Part shown: one piece after another, positions 47,945 to 55,875 of the stretch
Position numbering within the stretch: the stretch's first letter is position 1
Layout: each line of letters starts with the position of its first letter
Source of the DNA: Streptomyces sp. L2
GTDB lineage: Bacteria; Actinomycetota; Actinomycetes; Streptomycetales; Streptomycetaceae
DNA: 64,000 bases
Direction: 5' to 3'
Assembly: GCF_004124325.1 (NCBI RefSeq)
Contig: NZ_QBDT01000001.1
Location: forward strand, 4,278,001-4,342,000
Program-made: the position numbers and the translations under genes
Notes under the pieces: generated by a model
Seen by the model: only the letters and a program-made list of their open reading frames with translations
The model's database searches: none
Told to the model about the DNA's origin: nothing

Positions 47945-50656
47945 TCAGTCCTCCGCCAGTTCCGCGACGCCCGTGACGCGGTGCAGCGGGTACGTCCGCA
48001 CCTCGTCCGCCGTGTGGTCGTACGCCGTCACGAAGCCGCCCTCGACCCGGATCGGCGCGATGACGCGCTGGCTGGCCGTGCCCTCGGCGTTGACGTAGCC
48101 GATCCACAGAGCCTCGCCGGTCAGGACGGCGGCCTGCATGGTGGCGAGCGTCTCCGCGGAGGAGGTGCGGGGCAGTTCCCCGCCGGCGAGCGGTGCACCG
48201 GCCCCGGCCGGCTTGCGGGGGGTGGTGGCGGCCAGGTCGCCGGCCCGGATCGCGCGGATCGCCGCCGCGAGCAGCGTGGTGTCGGGCGGCGGCGGGCCGT
48301 CCGGTACCGGCTCGGGCGCGGAGCGCGGCGGGGTGCGGTGCGCGTGGGCGCGGGTGATCACGACGTCGCCCTCGGCGGACTCGGCGGCCGGCGCGAACCC
48401 CATGGCGCGCAGCCCCTCCAGCAGCGCGGCCGGGTCGGACTGGGTGGCCAGCACCGTCGGGGCGAGCCGGCGCAGCCGCAGACCGGCGGCCCGTTTGTCG
48501 GCGAGGATCTCGTTCAGCAGGGCGTCGTCGTCACAGCGGACGTACGCCGAGGCGGTGCCCACCCGCAGGTGGCCGTGCTTGCGGGCCACGTCGTCGATCA
48601 GATACGCCAGCGGCTGCGGGACGGGCGTCCGCGAGTGCTCGGTGAGGAAGGCATGCAGGTCGGCGGCGGTCTGTCCGGCGTCCAGGGCGCGGCGGACCGA
48701 GGCCGGGGTGAAGCGGTACACCGTCGCGCCGCCCTTGGACTCGACGTTCGCGAGCACCCCCAGCATGTCGGCGAGCGGCCGCCGCAGCGGGCCGGGGGCC
48801 ACCGCGGTCAGGTCCGCCTGCAACAGGACGTGGTCCAGCGGCTCGGGCAACAGGGGCGCGAGCAGCCGGGCGGCGGCGGCACCGGCGACGGCCTGCTCGG
48901 GCGGGGAGAGGGGGGCCGGGGGGTCGGTGCTGGTCGCGGGGGCGGGCGTGGCCGTGGCCGCCTGATGATGGACGGGGAGCTTGTCGCCGGGGCCGCCGTC
49001 GGCCTGTGTCCCTGCGGGCGCCGATGCCGGAACCTTGCCGGGGGCCGGCGCCCTGCCCGGGGCCGTGTCGGCGGGCGGTGTTCCGACGGAGTCCGGGGTG
49101 GTGTCGGTCGAGGCCGGTACGACGACGGCACTGCCCGGGGTTGCCGTCCGGCCGGGTGCCGAGGCCGGTGCCGGGGTGCCCAGGAGGGCGCGGCCCTGGG
49201 TGGACAGGGCGCCTCGGCCGGTCACGCCGAGGAGTTCCGCTTCCGAGAGGGTCCAGCGGGCGAGGCGGGAGCGCAGGTCGTCGTCGGTGCGGGGGCCGCG
49301 CAGCGGGCGTTCCCAGCGGAGCCGGGCCAGCACCGTGTCGGCCGCGGGGGCGGCGCCCTCGGGGAGCGCGGCGAGCAGGGCCAGCACCCGGTGGCGTACC
49401 TCCGGCGCGGCGGAGCGGTCCAGGCCCGGGCCCAGCGCGGACAGCGCGCGGTCCTTGGCGTCCCGGCCGCCCACCAGCCCGGCGGTCCGTGTCGCCGTGA
49501 GCCAGGCCGTCGCCAGCCGGGACCAGCGTTCGGCGGGGGGCTCTTCCAGCCACTCGTCGTAGGCGGGGGTGGCGGCGAACCGCTCGTCGGCCTCGCCGTC
49601 GGAGGCGAGGAGACCGGCGGCGTAGGCCAGTTCGACCCAGAAGGCGGCGACCGGTTCGGGCACGTCCAGGGCGACCGCCGTCCGCTTCAGGTCCCGCACG
49701 CTCAGCCCGCCGGCCCGCAGCACGGCCGGACCGCCCTCGTCCCAGTCCTTCAGCAGTTCCTCGACCGTGGCCAGCGCGGTGTACGCCTGCCCGGCGGCGG
49801 TGGCGTCCACGATCTGCGGGCGGTACGTGGCGGCGGCGTCCACGGCCGGCGGCAGCGGCTCCGGCTCGCGGTGGGCGCGGCCCGCGCGCAGGTGCAGGGC
49901 GACCTCGCGGGGCAGTACGACGGTGCCGGGCGCGGTCGGCAGCAGCAGGCCGCGGTCCAGCAGCCAGCGCAGATGGGCGGCCGGTTCGGGGGTGACGTGC
50001 CCGTACGGCGGCCCCCACACCAGCCGTTCCAGCACCTCGGCGGACGCCTCGGGGGCGGCCTTGAGCAGGGCGGCCATCTTCTTGCGGTGGGTGAACAGGG
50101 CGGTCAGCGCGGTGACGGCGGAGACCGAGTCGTGGGTCGTGGGCAGCCCGGCGGTGGTGACGATGTCCTGGATCCGGCCCGGCGACATGCCCGAGGTGGC
50201 CTCCTGGACGGTGGGGCCGAGGCCGGTCGGGGAGGGGTGCTGCGCGGACGGGGCGAGGAGTTCGCGGGCCGTGCGGACGAGGTGCAGGCGGTCGTCGCCG
50301 CCCCACACCAGGGCCTGTTCGCGCAGGGTGGCGAGGGCGTGCGGGAGCGCGGCGGTGGTCGCCTCGTCACCGGCGTCGCCCGCCATCAGACCGAGCAGCG
50401 CCTGGTACGACGCCGGGTCCGGGGCCACGGCCAGGGCCTCCGCGGTCTGCAGGGCGAAGCGGTCCAGCCGTTCGAGTGAGCGGAGCACGGAGGCGCGGGT
50501 GCCGGCGCGGGTGGCGAGCTGGGTGAGGTCGGTGGGGACGGGGGTGATGAGGTCGGGGCGGCTGCGCAGGAGTGCGGCCAGGGAGGCGTCGCCGCGTTCG
50601 CGGAGTGACTCCGCGAGCGAGCGGGGGGCTGCCGCCGGCTTCTCCTCGGTACTCAT
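47945..50656 (-). CDS. Helicase-associated (XPB N-terminal-like) protein
   Basis: A 903-residue protein without P-loop motifs. It carries the Helicase_C_3/XPB-N-like domain near its C-terminal third (LLAPLLPEPLDHVLLQADLTAVAPGPLRRPLADMLGVLANVESKGGATVYRFTPASVRRAL...LAYLIDDVARKHGHLRVG). Long helical N-terminal arrays precede it, and a Pro/Ala/Thr-rich linker lies around residues 490-590. The extreme C-terminus (GEALWIGYVNAEG...VIAPIRVEGGFVTAYDH) is a WYL-like fold. Always next to the XPB helicase in related genomes, so it is probably its partner or regulator. ATG 50656. Confidence 0.85.
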   Translation of the reverse strand: MSTEEKPAAAPRSLAESLRERGDASLAALLRSRPDLITPVPTDLTQLATRAGTRASVLRSLERLDRFALQTAEALAVAPDPASYQALLGLMAGDAGDEATTAALPHALATLREQALVWGGDDRLHLVRTARELLAPSAQHPSPTGLGPTVQEATSGMSPGRIQDIVTTAGLPTTHDSVSAVTALTALFTHRKKMAALLKAAPEASAEVLERLVWGPPYGHVTPEPAAHLRWLLDRGLLLPTAPGTVVLPREVALHLRAGRAHREPEPLPPAVDAAATYRPQIVDATAAGQAYTALATVEELLKDWDEGGPAVLRAGGLSVRDLKRTAVALDVPEPVAAFWVELAYAAGLLASDGEADERFAATPAYDEWLEEPPAERWSRLATAWLTATRTAGLVGGRDAKDRALSALGPGLDRSAAPEVRHRVLALLAALPEGAAPAADTVLARLRWERPLRGPRTDDDLRSRLARWTLSEAELLGVTGRGALSTQGRALLGTPAPASAPGRTATPGSAVVVPASTDTTPDSVGTPPADTAPGRAPAPGKVPASAPAGTQADGGPGDKLPVHHQAATATPAPATSTDPPAPLSPPEQAVAGAAAARLLAPLLPEPLDHVLLQADLTAVAPGPLRRPLADMLGVLANVESKGGATVYRFTPASVRRALDAGQTAADLHAFLTEHSRTPVPQPLAYLIDDVARKHGHLRVGTASAYVRCDDDALLNEILADKRAAGLRLRRLAPTVLATQSDPAALLEGLRAMGFAPAAESAEGDVVITRAHAHRTPPRSAPEPVPDGPPPPDTTLLAAAIRAIRAGDLAATTPRKPAGAGAPLAGGELPRTSSAETLATMQAAVLTGEALWIGYVNAEGTASQRVIAPIRVEGGFVTAYDHTADEVRTYPLHRVTGVAELAED

Positions 50657-50915
50657 CCGAGTCACGGTACCGGGTGTCTCTGACGGTTTGGCCGAGACTG
50701 CCGTCCAGCGGGCGGTGCGGGGGCCGAGCGGGGGTGGGTCGGGTGCCCCGGTGCTGTCATCGTGCCGCCGCGCCCACCCGTGCCGCCCTTGCGGCACGCC
50801 TGCCCGCGGTTGGGGGGGCTGGGGGCGGCAGCCCCCGGGGGTACGGCAGCTCCGGGGGCCCTTCGGTTGGCGGTACCTTCGTGCAGGGACAACGCCGCAC
50901 CCCCGGAGGGGCTTC

Positions 50916-51971
50916 GTGGGGATCGAGAGTGACCAAGTCGTCTACGAGTACCTGAGCCGTGTCGGCGACATCGCCCAGCAGCGGCAGTTGCCGTCGGGCA
51001 CGCGGATGCGCCTCGTCTCGGAACTGCGCAACGAGATCGACCGCCGGCGCGCCAAGACTCCCGTGGACAGCCCCGCCGCCGTGCGCCGCATCATCGCCCG
51101 CCTGGGCAGCCCCGCCGAGGTGGTCGAGGCCGCCGGAGGAACCCCGGCCGCCCCGCAGCCGCCGGCCGCCTCCGTACCCGTACAACCGGAGCCCCGGCGC
51201 CGGGACCGGGCGGAACCGGAGCCCGAGGAGCGGCCCAAGGGGCTGCGCAGGGTCGTCCCGCGTCCGCGTCCCGAGGGACCGAAGGCCTCCGCCGTCCCCC
51301 CGGACGCCGCCTCCCCGCCCCACCTGGCGCCCGCGCACGAACTCGGGGACAGCGTCACGCAGCCCGACTGGATGGGGGTCCCCCCGGCCGAGCGGATTCG
51401 AGGCTGGGGGAGGGGGGAGGGCAGCCCGTTCGGACCCGGAGAGATGGACGCCGTACCGGGGTTCGTCGGGGGTGTGGAGATCCCCGAGCTGCTCAAGCGC
51501 CCCCCGAAGGAGACGGAACCCGAGGCGGGGGAGGGCGGGCCGCAGGAGGAAACGGGGCCGGGCGCCCTGGACGCCACGGACAGCCCCGCCCCCGCACGGC
51601 AGCGCAGTCGCCGGCTCCTGCCCCGCCCCGCGACCGGCTGGAGCAACCCCCTCCTGCTGCTCGCCGCGGCCGCGCTGGTCGCGGGCGCGGTGCTCGGGAA
51701 CTGGTTGGCGCTGATTCTCGGCTGGCTGATCGCCTACGGCTCCCGTCGGCTGAGCCCCGCCGAGACCAAGTGGGCCGTGCTCGTCCTGCCCGGCGCCGCG
51801 CTCGCCGCCGGGCTGGTGTGGCTGTGGGGCCGCGACAACGGCCGCTGGGGCACCCCCATCGCCCAGGGCCACATGGGCGACGCGGTCTCCGCGACCTGGC
51901 CGTGGGTAGTCCGGGGCGCCGCCATCGCCTCGGCCCTCTACCTGACCTGGCGCTCCCAACGACGCAGCTGA
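50916..51971 (+). CDS. Membrane protein with N-terminal permease-prefix-like segment
   Basis: A 351-residue protein. Residues about 5-65 are a helical segment (VVYEYLSRVGDIAQQRQLPSGTRMRLVSELRNEIDRRR...AAVRRIIARLGSPAEVVEAAGG), like the cytoplasmic HAAS/prefix domains attached to actinobacterial permeases. A long Pro/Glu-rich linker (about 70-245) follows, then four hydrophobic segments (LLLLAAAALVAGAVLG, ALILGWLIAYG, WAVLVLPGAALAAGLVWLW, AAIASALYL). No transport signature. GTG 50916 follows CGGAGGGGCTTC. Divergent from the helicase-associated gene. Confidence 0.82.
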   Translation: MGIESDQVVYEYLSRVGDIAQQRQLPSGTRMRLVSELRNEIDRRRAKTPVDSPAAVRRIIARLGSPAEVVEAAGGTPAAPQPPAASVPVQPEPRRRDRAEPEPEERPKGLRRVVPRPRPEGPKASAVPPDAASPPHLAPAHELGDSVTQPDWMGVPPAERIRGWGRGEGSPFGPGEMDAVPGFVGGVEIPELLKRPPKETEPEAGEGGPQEETGPGALDATDSPAPARQRSRRLLPRPATGWSNPLLLLAAAALVAGAVLGNWLALILGWLIAYGSRRLSPAETKWAVLVLPGAALAAGLVWLWGRDNGRWGTPIAQGHMGDAVSATWPWVVRGAAIASALYLTWRSQRRS

Positions 51972-51995
51972 CGCGGGGCGCGGCGCATCCAATCA

Positions 51996-52250
51996 CCCGG
52001 CGCTGAAGAGCGACGGTCTGACGCACGGCGGTCCCGACCGCCCGGCGTCGAAGCGCGATGGGATTGACGTCCGGGGGGCCAAGCCGCCCGGTGCCCGAGC
52101 GCTGCGGGCCGATGCACCGCGGATCAAGGCCCCCCGGCGTCAAACCGCGGCGAAGCCGAAGCGCGCCAGATCCAGGTGCCCCCGGCGTCCAAGCGCGGCG
52201 GGGCCGGCGGCGCTTGCCCGCGGTGGATTCAAGCCACCGGCGTCCTCGGG
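51996..52250. repeat. Degenerate repeats of about 46 bp, six copies
   Basis: The intergenic stretch after the membrane protein is built of diverged copies of CCCGGCGTCNAAGCGCG starting near 51996, 52041, 52087, 52133, 52181 and 52236 (spacings 45-55). The last overlaps the HAD gene promoter. It explains the whole 318-base gap. Confidence 0.7.
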
Positions 52251-52289
52251 GTGCCGGAGGCCGTTCGGGTACCCGGCACAATGAGGGCC

Positions 52290-52925
52290 ATGACCTCGCT
52301 GCTCACCGTCGGTTTCGACCTCGACATGACCCTCATCGACTCCCGGCCCGGCATTCGCGCCTGCTATCTGGCGATGTCGGAGCGGACGGGGACGTACATC
52401 GACGCCGACGCGGCGGTGACCCGGCTCGGGCCGCCGCTCGCGCTGGAGCTGGCGAACTGGTTCCCGCAGGAGGTGATCCCCGCGATGAGCGACCTGTACC
52501 GGGAGATATACCCGACGATGGCCATCGAGCCGACGCCCGCGATGGCCGGCGCCCGGGAGGCGATCGCGGCGGTGCGGGCGGCCGGCGGGCGGGCGCTCGT
52601 CGTCACGGCGAAGTACGAGTCCAACGCCAAGCTGCACCTGGCCCACCTCGGCATCGAGCCCGACGCGGTCGTGGGCGGCCTGTGGGCCGAGCGGAAGGCG
52701 GAGGCCCTGCGGGACTACGACGCGAGCGTGTACGTCGGCGACCACGTGGGCGACGTACGCGGGGCCCGCGCGGCAGGCGCGCTGTCGGTGGCCGTGGCCA
52801 CCGGCCCGTGCGACGCGGAGGAGCTGCGCGCGGCCGGCGCGGACGTCGTCCTGGACGACCTCGGCGCCTTCCCGTCCTGGCTGGCCGGCTACCGGGAGGC
52901 GGAGCCGGCGGCCTCGCGCGCCTGA
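52290..52925 (+). CDS. HAD-family hydrolase
   Basis: A 211-residue HAD phosphatase (PGP-like). Motif I VGFDLDMTLIDSRPG (note D-L-D-M instead of DxDGT), motif II LVVTAK, motif III KAEALRDY, motif IV VYVGDHVGDVRGARAAG. Cap-less or small-cap type I, general phosphatase; substrate unknown. ATG 52290 chosen (ATG 52281 possible). The 3' end overlaps the convergent membrane gene by 37 bases. Confidence 0.9.
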   Translation: MTSLLTVGFDLDMTLIDSRPGIRACYLAMSERTGTYIDADAAVTRLGPPLALELANWFPQEVIPAMSDLYREIYPTMAIEPTPAMAGAREAIAAVRAAGGRALVVTAKYESNAKLHLAHLGIEPDAVVGGLWAERKAEALRDYDASVYVGDHVGDVRGARAAGALSVAVATGPCDAEELRAAGADVVLDDLGAFPSWLAGYREAEPAASRA

Positions 52926-53152
52926 CGCCGCCCCGCCGCGACCGACCGCAGCACACCCGCGCCGGCGACGAGGAACCCGACGGCCATGAGCATGCTCAGC
53001 CCGTACATGTACGTCGGGAACGGCGACGCACCGAGGAACAGCGGGAACACCGTGACGAGGGTGGCCACCGCCCCGGCGAAGAAGACGAGGGCACCGGCGC
53101 GGATCAGCCCGTCACCGGGCCCGGCGGAATCCGTCTGGGTTTTGTCACTCAC
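52889..53152 (-). CDS. Small two-segment membrane protein
   Basis: An 87-residue protein starting at GTG 53152 (VSDKTQTDSAGPGDGLIRAG). Two hydrophobic stretches, ALVFFAGAVATLVTVFPLFLGA and GLSMLMAVGFLVAGAGVLRSVA. Basic C-terminus. No family recognised. Convergent and overlapping with the HAD gene. Confidence 0.75.
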   Translation of the reverse strand: MSDKTQTDSAGPGDGLIRAGALVFFAGAVATLVTVFPLFLGASPFPTYMYGLSMLMAVGFLVAGAGVLRSVAAGRRQAREAAGSASR

Positions 53153-53334
53153 CCGACCAGGGTAGTTCCCAGCGCGAGGGAACAAACCGGGGGACGTCTT
53201 GTCACCCGCCCGAAGACCATTAGCCTTGGTAGCGGCGGGCGGCGGGTCATGGTCGACCCGCTTCACTGCTATCAAGAGCCCGTCAAGCAGCCATTCCGAG
53301 CAGTTTTCCGACGAGTACGAGGACGAGGACAGAC

Positions 53335-53718
53335 GTGCCCACCGGCAAGGTCAAGTGGTTCAACAGTGAGAAGGGCTTCGGCTTTCTCTCCCGTGACGAC
53401 GGCGCTGACGTCTTCGTCCATTCCTCGGTTCTCCCCGCCGGAGTCGAAGCGCTCAAGCCGGGACAGCGGGTGGAGTTCGGTGTCGTCGCCGGTCAGCGCG
53501 GCGACCAGGCGCTGTCGGTGACCATCCTCGACCCCACCCCGTCGGTCGCCGCGGCGCAGCGGAAGAAGCCGGACGAGCTGGCCTCCATCGTGCAGGACCT
53601 GACGACCCTCCTCGAGAACATCACGCCGATGCTGGAGAAGGGCCGCTACCCCGAGAAGACCTCCGGGAAGAAGATCGCCGGTCTGCTGCGCGCCGTGGCC
53701 GACCAGCTGGACGTCTGA
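53335..53718 (+). CDS. Cold-shock-domain protein with C-terminal extension
   Basis: A 127-residue protein. Residues 1-67 are a cold-shock domain with RNP1 KGFGFLSR and RNP2 VFVHSSVL. Residues about 75-127 form an extra helical tail (RKKPDELASIVQDLTTLLENITPMLEKGRYPEKTSGKKIAGLLRAVADQLDV) absent from plain CspA. The tail could mediate protein contacts. GTG 53335 after AGGACGAGGACAGAC. In S. coelicolor the equivalent gene lies next to the mqn genes (SCO4325 from memory). Confidence 0.93.
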   Translation: MPTGKVKWFNSEKGFGFLSRDDGADVFVHSSVLPAGVEALKPGQRVEFGVVAGQRGDQALSVTILDPTPSVAAAQRKKPDELASIVQDLTTLLENITPMLEKGRYPEKTSGKKIAGLLRAVADQLDV

Positions 53719-53730
53719 TCGGGGCCGAAT

Positions 53731-54603
53731 TCAGGGGAACGCGAGCGCGTCGGGGCCGACGGGCGGTACGAGTCCCTCGGCCGCCGCGCGCGTGAGCAGC
53801 CCGCGGATCGCCGCGTAGCCGTCCTCGCCGAGGTCCGAGGTGAACTCGTTGACGTACAGCCCGATGTGCTGGTCGGCGACGGCCGGGTCCATCTCCTGGG
53901 CGTGCTCCATGACGTAGGGCCGGGAGGCCTCGGGGTCGTCCCAGGCGGCGCGCACGGAGGCGCGGACGGAGTCCGCGAGCCGCCGCAGCGTGTCCGCGCC
54001 CAGCGACCGCTGGGCGATGATCGCGCCCAGCGGGATGGGCAGCCCGGTGGTGTCCTCCCAGTGTTCGCCCATGTCGGCGAGCTTGTGCAGCCCGTAGTTC
54101 TGGTACGTGAACCGGGCCTCGTGGATGACGAGTCCCGCGTCCACCTTGCCGTCCCGCACGGCCGGCATGATCTCGTGGAACGGCATGACGACGATCTCGC
54201 CCACGCCGCCCGGCAGGGTGTCCGCCGCCCACAGCCGGAACAGCAGGTAGGCGGTCGACTTCTCGCTCGGCACGGCGACCGTACGGCCCGTGAGGTCGGC
54301 GCCCGCCTCCCGGGTCAGCACCAGCGGCCCGCAGCCCCGCCCCAGCGCGCCGCCGCACGGCAGCAGGGTGTAGGTGCCGAGGACGTACGGCAGCACGGCG
54401 TACGACACCTTCAGCACGTCGAACTCGCCGCGCTCGGCCATGCCGTTGGTGATGTCGATGTCGGCGAAGGTCACGTTTAGCGCGGGCGCGCCGGGGACCC
54501 GGCCGTGGGCGAGGGCGTCGAAGACGAAGGTGTCGTTCGGGCAGGGGGAGTACGCGGTCCGCAGGGACCGCTGCCGCTCGCTGTTGTGCTCAGTGGTCGT
54601 CAT
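53731..54603 (-). CDS. mqnD: 1,4-dihydroxy-6-naphthoate synthase
   Basis: MqnD of the futalosine menaquinone pathway; turns cyclic dehypoxanthine futalosine into 1,4-dihydroxy-6-naphthoate. 290 aa, periplasmic-binding-protein fold: TAYSPCPNDTFVFDALAHG, FDVLKVSYAVLPYVL, GPLVLTRE, AVPSEKSTAYLLFRLW, VVMPFHEIMPAV, DAGLVIHEARFTYQNYGL with the catalytic His. ATG 54603 overlaps the mqnB stop (ATGA), so mqnB-mqnD are coupled. Confidence 0.94.
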   Translation of the reverse strand: MTTTEHNSERQRSLRTAYSPCPNDTFVFDALAHGRVPGAPALNVTFADIDITNGMAERGEFDVLKVSYAVLPYVLGTYTLLPCGGALGRGCGPLVLTREAGADLTGRTVAVPSEKSTAYLLFRLWAADTLPGGVGEIVVMPFHEIMPAVRDGKVDAGLVIHEARFTYQNYGLHKLADMGEHWEDTTGLPIPLGAIIAQRSLGADTLRRLADSVRASVRAAWDDPEASRPYVMEHAQEMDPAVADQHIGLYVNEFTSDLGEDGYAAIRGLLTRAAAEGLVPPVGPDALAFP

Positions 54604-55370
54604 GCCGTGTCCCAACTCTCCAGTACCGGTGCCAGCTTCCCGAAGCCGGCGGTGAGTGCGGCGAGGGCGTCGCCGATCCGCCAGGCGTCCCGGTCGCGCG
54701 GGCCCACCGGGTTCGACACCGCGCGGATCTCCAGCACGGGCACGTGGTGCAGGGCGGCCGCCTCGGCGACGCCGAAGCCCTCCATCCCCTCGGCGAGGGC
54801 CCCCGGGTGCCGGTCGCGCAGTGCGGCGGCGCGGGTGGCGGTGCCGGTCACGGTGGAGACGGTGAGGACGGTGCCGACCCGCGCCCCGGTGGCCCGCGAC
54901 ACGGCTCGTACGAGTGATTCCGGGGGCCGGTGGGTGACGCTGCCGAAGCCCAGCTCGGTCACGGGCAGGAACCCGTCGGCGGTCTCCGCGCCAAGGTCGG
55001 CCACGGTGACGGCGTCGGCGACGACCAGGGTCCCGAGCGGGGCCGCGGGCAGGAAGCCCCCGCCGATCCCGGCCGACACGACCAGGTCGTACGGCTCCCC
55101 GCGCAGCGCCCCCGCGGTCAGCGCACCGCCCACCGAGGCCCCGGCGAGCGCGGCCCCGACACCGGCGGCGACCAGATCGACGACCAGGCCGGCGGGGTCC
55201 GCCCCGCCCGGTGCCAGCCGGTCCAGCCGCGCCCCGGGGACGCCGACCTCCTCGGCCGGCCCCGCGAACCCCGCGGCCACCGCGTCCCGCTCGACGGGAA
55301 CGGCGGTGGCCACCAGGATTCGTACCGGAACGCCGCTGATCAGGAGGCCTTCTTGAACTTGAAGGACCAC
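54600..55370 (-). CDS. mqnB: Futalosine hydrolase
   Basis: Nucleoside-phosphorylase-like hydrolase of the futalosine pathway, removing hypoxanthine from futalosine. ILVATAVPVERDAV at the N-terminus, AAGVGAALAGASVG, VSAGIGGGFLP, LAEGMEGFGVAEAAALHHVPVLEIRAVSNPVG with the catalytic Glu/Asp set. The start is uncertain: the family begins one or two residues before RILVATA, where no ATG/GTG/TTG exists. The nearest are GTG 55370 (used; adds about 15 residues and overlaps the DUF2771 gene by 31 bases) and GTG 55313 (removes the first strand). Confidence 0.88.
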   Translation of the reverse strand: MVLQVQEGLLISGVPVRILVATAVPVERDAVAAGFAGPAEEVGVPGARLDRLAPGGADPAGLVVDLVAAGVGAALAGASVGGALTAGALRGEPYDLVVSAGIGGGFLPAAPLGTLVVADAVTVADLGAETADGFLPVTELGFGSVTHRPPESLVRAVSRATGARVGTVLTVSTVTGTATRAAALRDRHPGALAEGMEGFGVAEAAALHHVPVLEIRAVSNPVGPRDRDAWRIGDALAALTAGFGKLAPVLESWDTA

Positions 55371-55813
55371 ACGCCCTTGGCGGTCTTCTCGCCCATCTTG
55401 ATGGACACGACGTTGGTGCTGCCGCCGGTGCCGTACTGGGAGTTGAAGAACGCGCTGCCCGGGATCGTGCGGTAGGTCTTCTTGCTGTAGTCGGTGAACT
55501 GCTGACCGTTCACCAGGACCGCCCAGCCGCTGTCCGCGATCTTCGGGTCCACGCCGAAGCGGACCGTCTCGTCCGTGTCCACCTTGATCGACTTCGCGTC
55601 GGTCTTCTTGGCGCACTTCGTGAGCGACTTGGTGTCCAGCACCTTGCCGTCGTTGTAGCACATGGCCTCGGAGTGCACCGAGTCCTTGCCGACCGTGATC
55701 GTCGCGATCGGCGTCGGCTTGTCGCAGGCAGTCAGGACGAGCAGTCCGGCGGTAACGGCGCCGGCGGCAGCGACGGCGCGGCGGCGTCGCGGTGCGGATT
55801 GCAGCGTGGTCAT
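55340..55813 (-). CDS. DUF2771 lipoprotein
   Basis: A 157-residue exported protein with lipobox LVLTACDK (Cys about residue 30), then a small beta-rich domain (VHSEAMCYNDGKVLD, KSIKVDTDETVRFGVDPKIADSGWAVLVNGQQFTDYSKKTYRTIPGSAFF, VWSFKFKKAS). DUF2771 family, function unknown. Overlaps mqnB by up to 31 bases at its 3' end; ATG 55813. Confidence 0.9.
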   Translation of the reverse strand: MTTLQSAPRRRRAVAAAGAVTAGLLVLTACDKPTPIATITVGKDSVHSEAMCYNDGKVLDTKSLTKCAKKTDAKSIKVDTDETVRFGVDPKIADSGWAVLVNGQQFTDYSKKTYRTIPGSAFFNSQYGTGGSTNVVSIKMGEKTAKGVWSFKFKKAS

Positions 55814-55875
55814 GGCCGAAGGCTATCTGGCACCCCGAGCCGTCCGGCCACGTGGGGTACGGCGTGCCCGGTTCG

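Noticed and set aside
46193..50479. A plus-strand open frame of 1428 codons
   Set aside because: It is antisense to the XPB-like helicase and helicase-associated genes, has Arg/Gly-rich low-complexity translation and no domain; high GC keeps opposite frames open.
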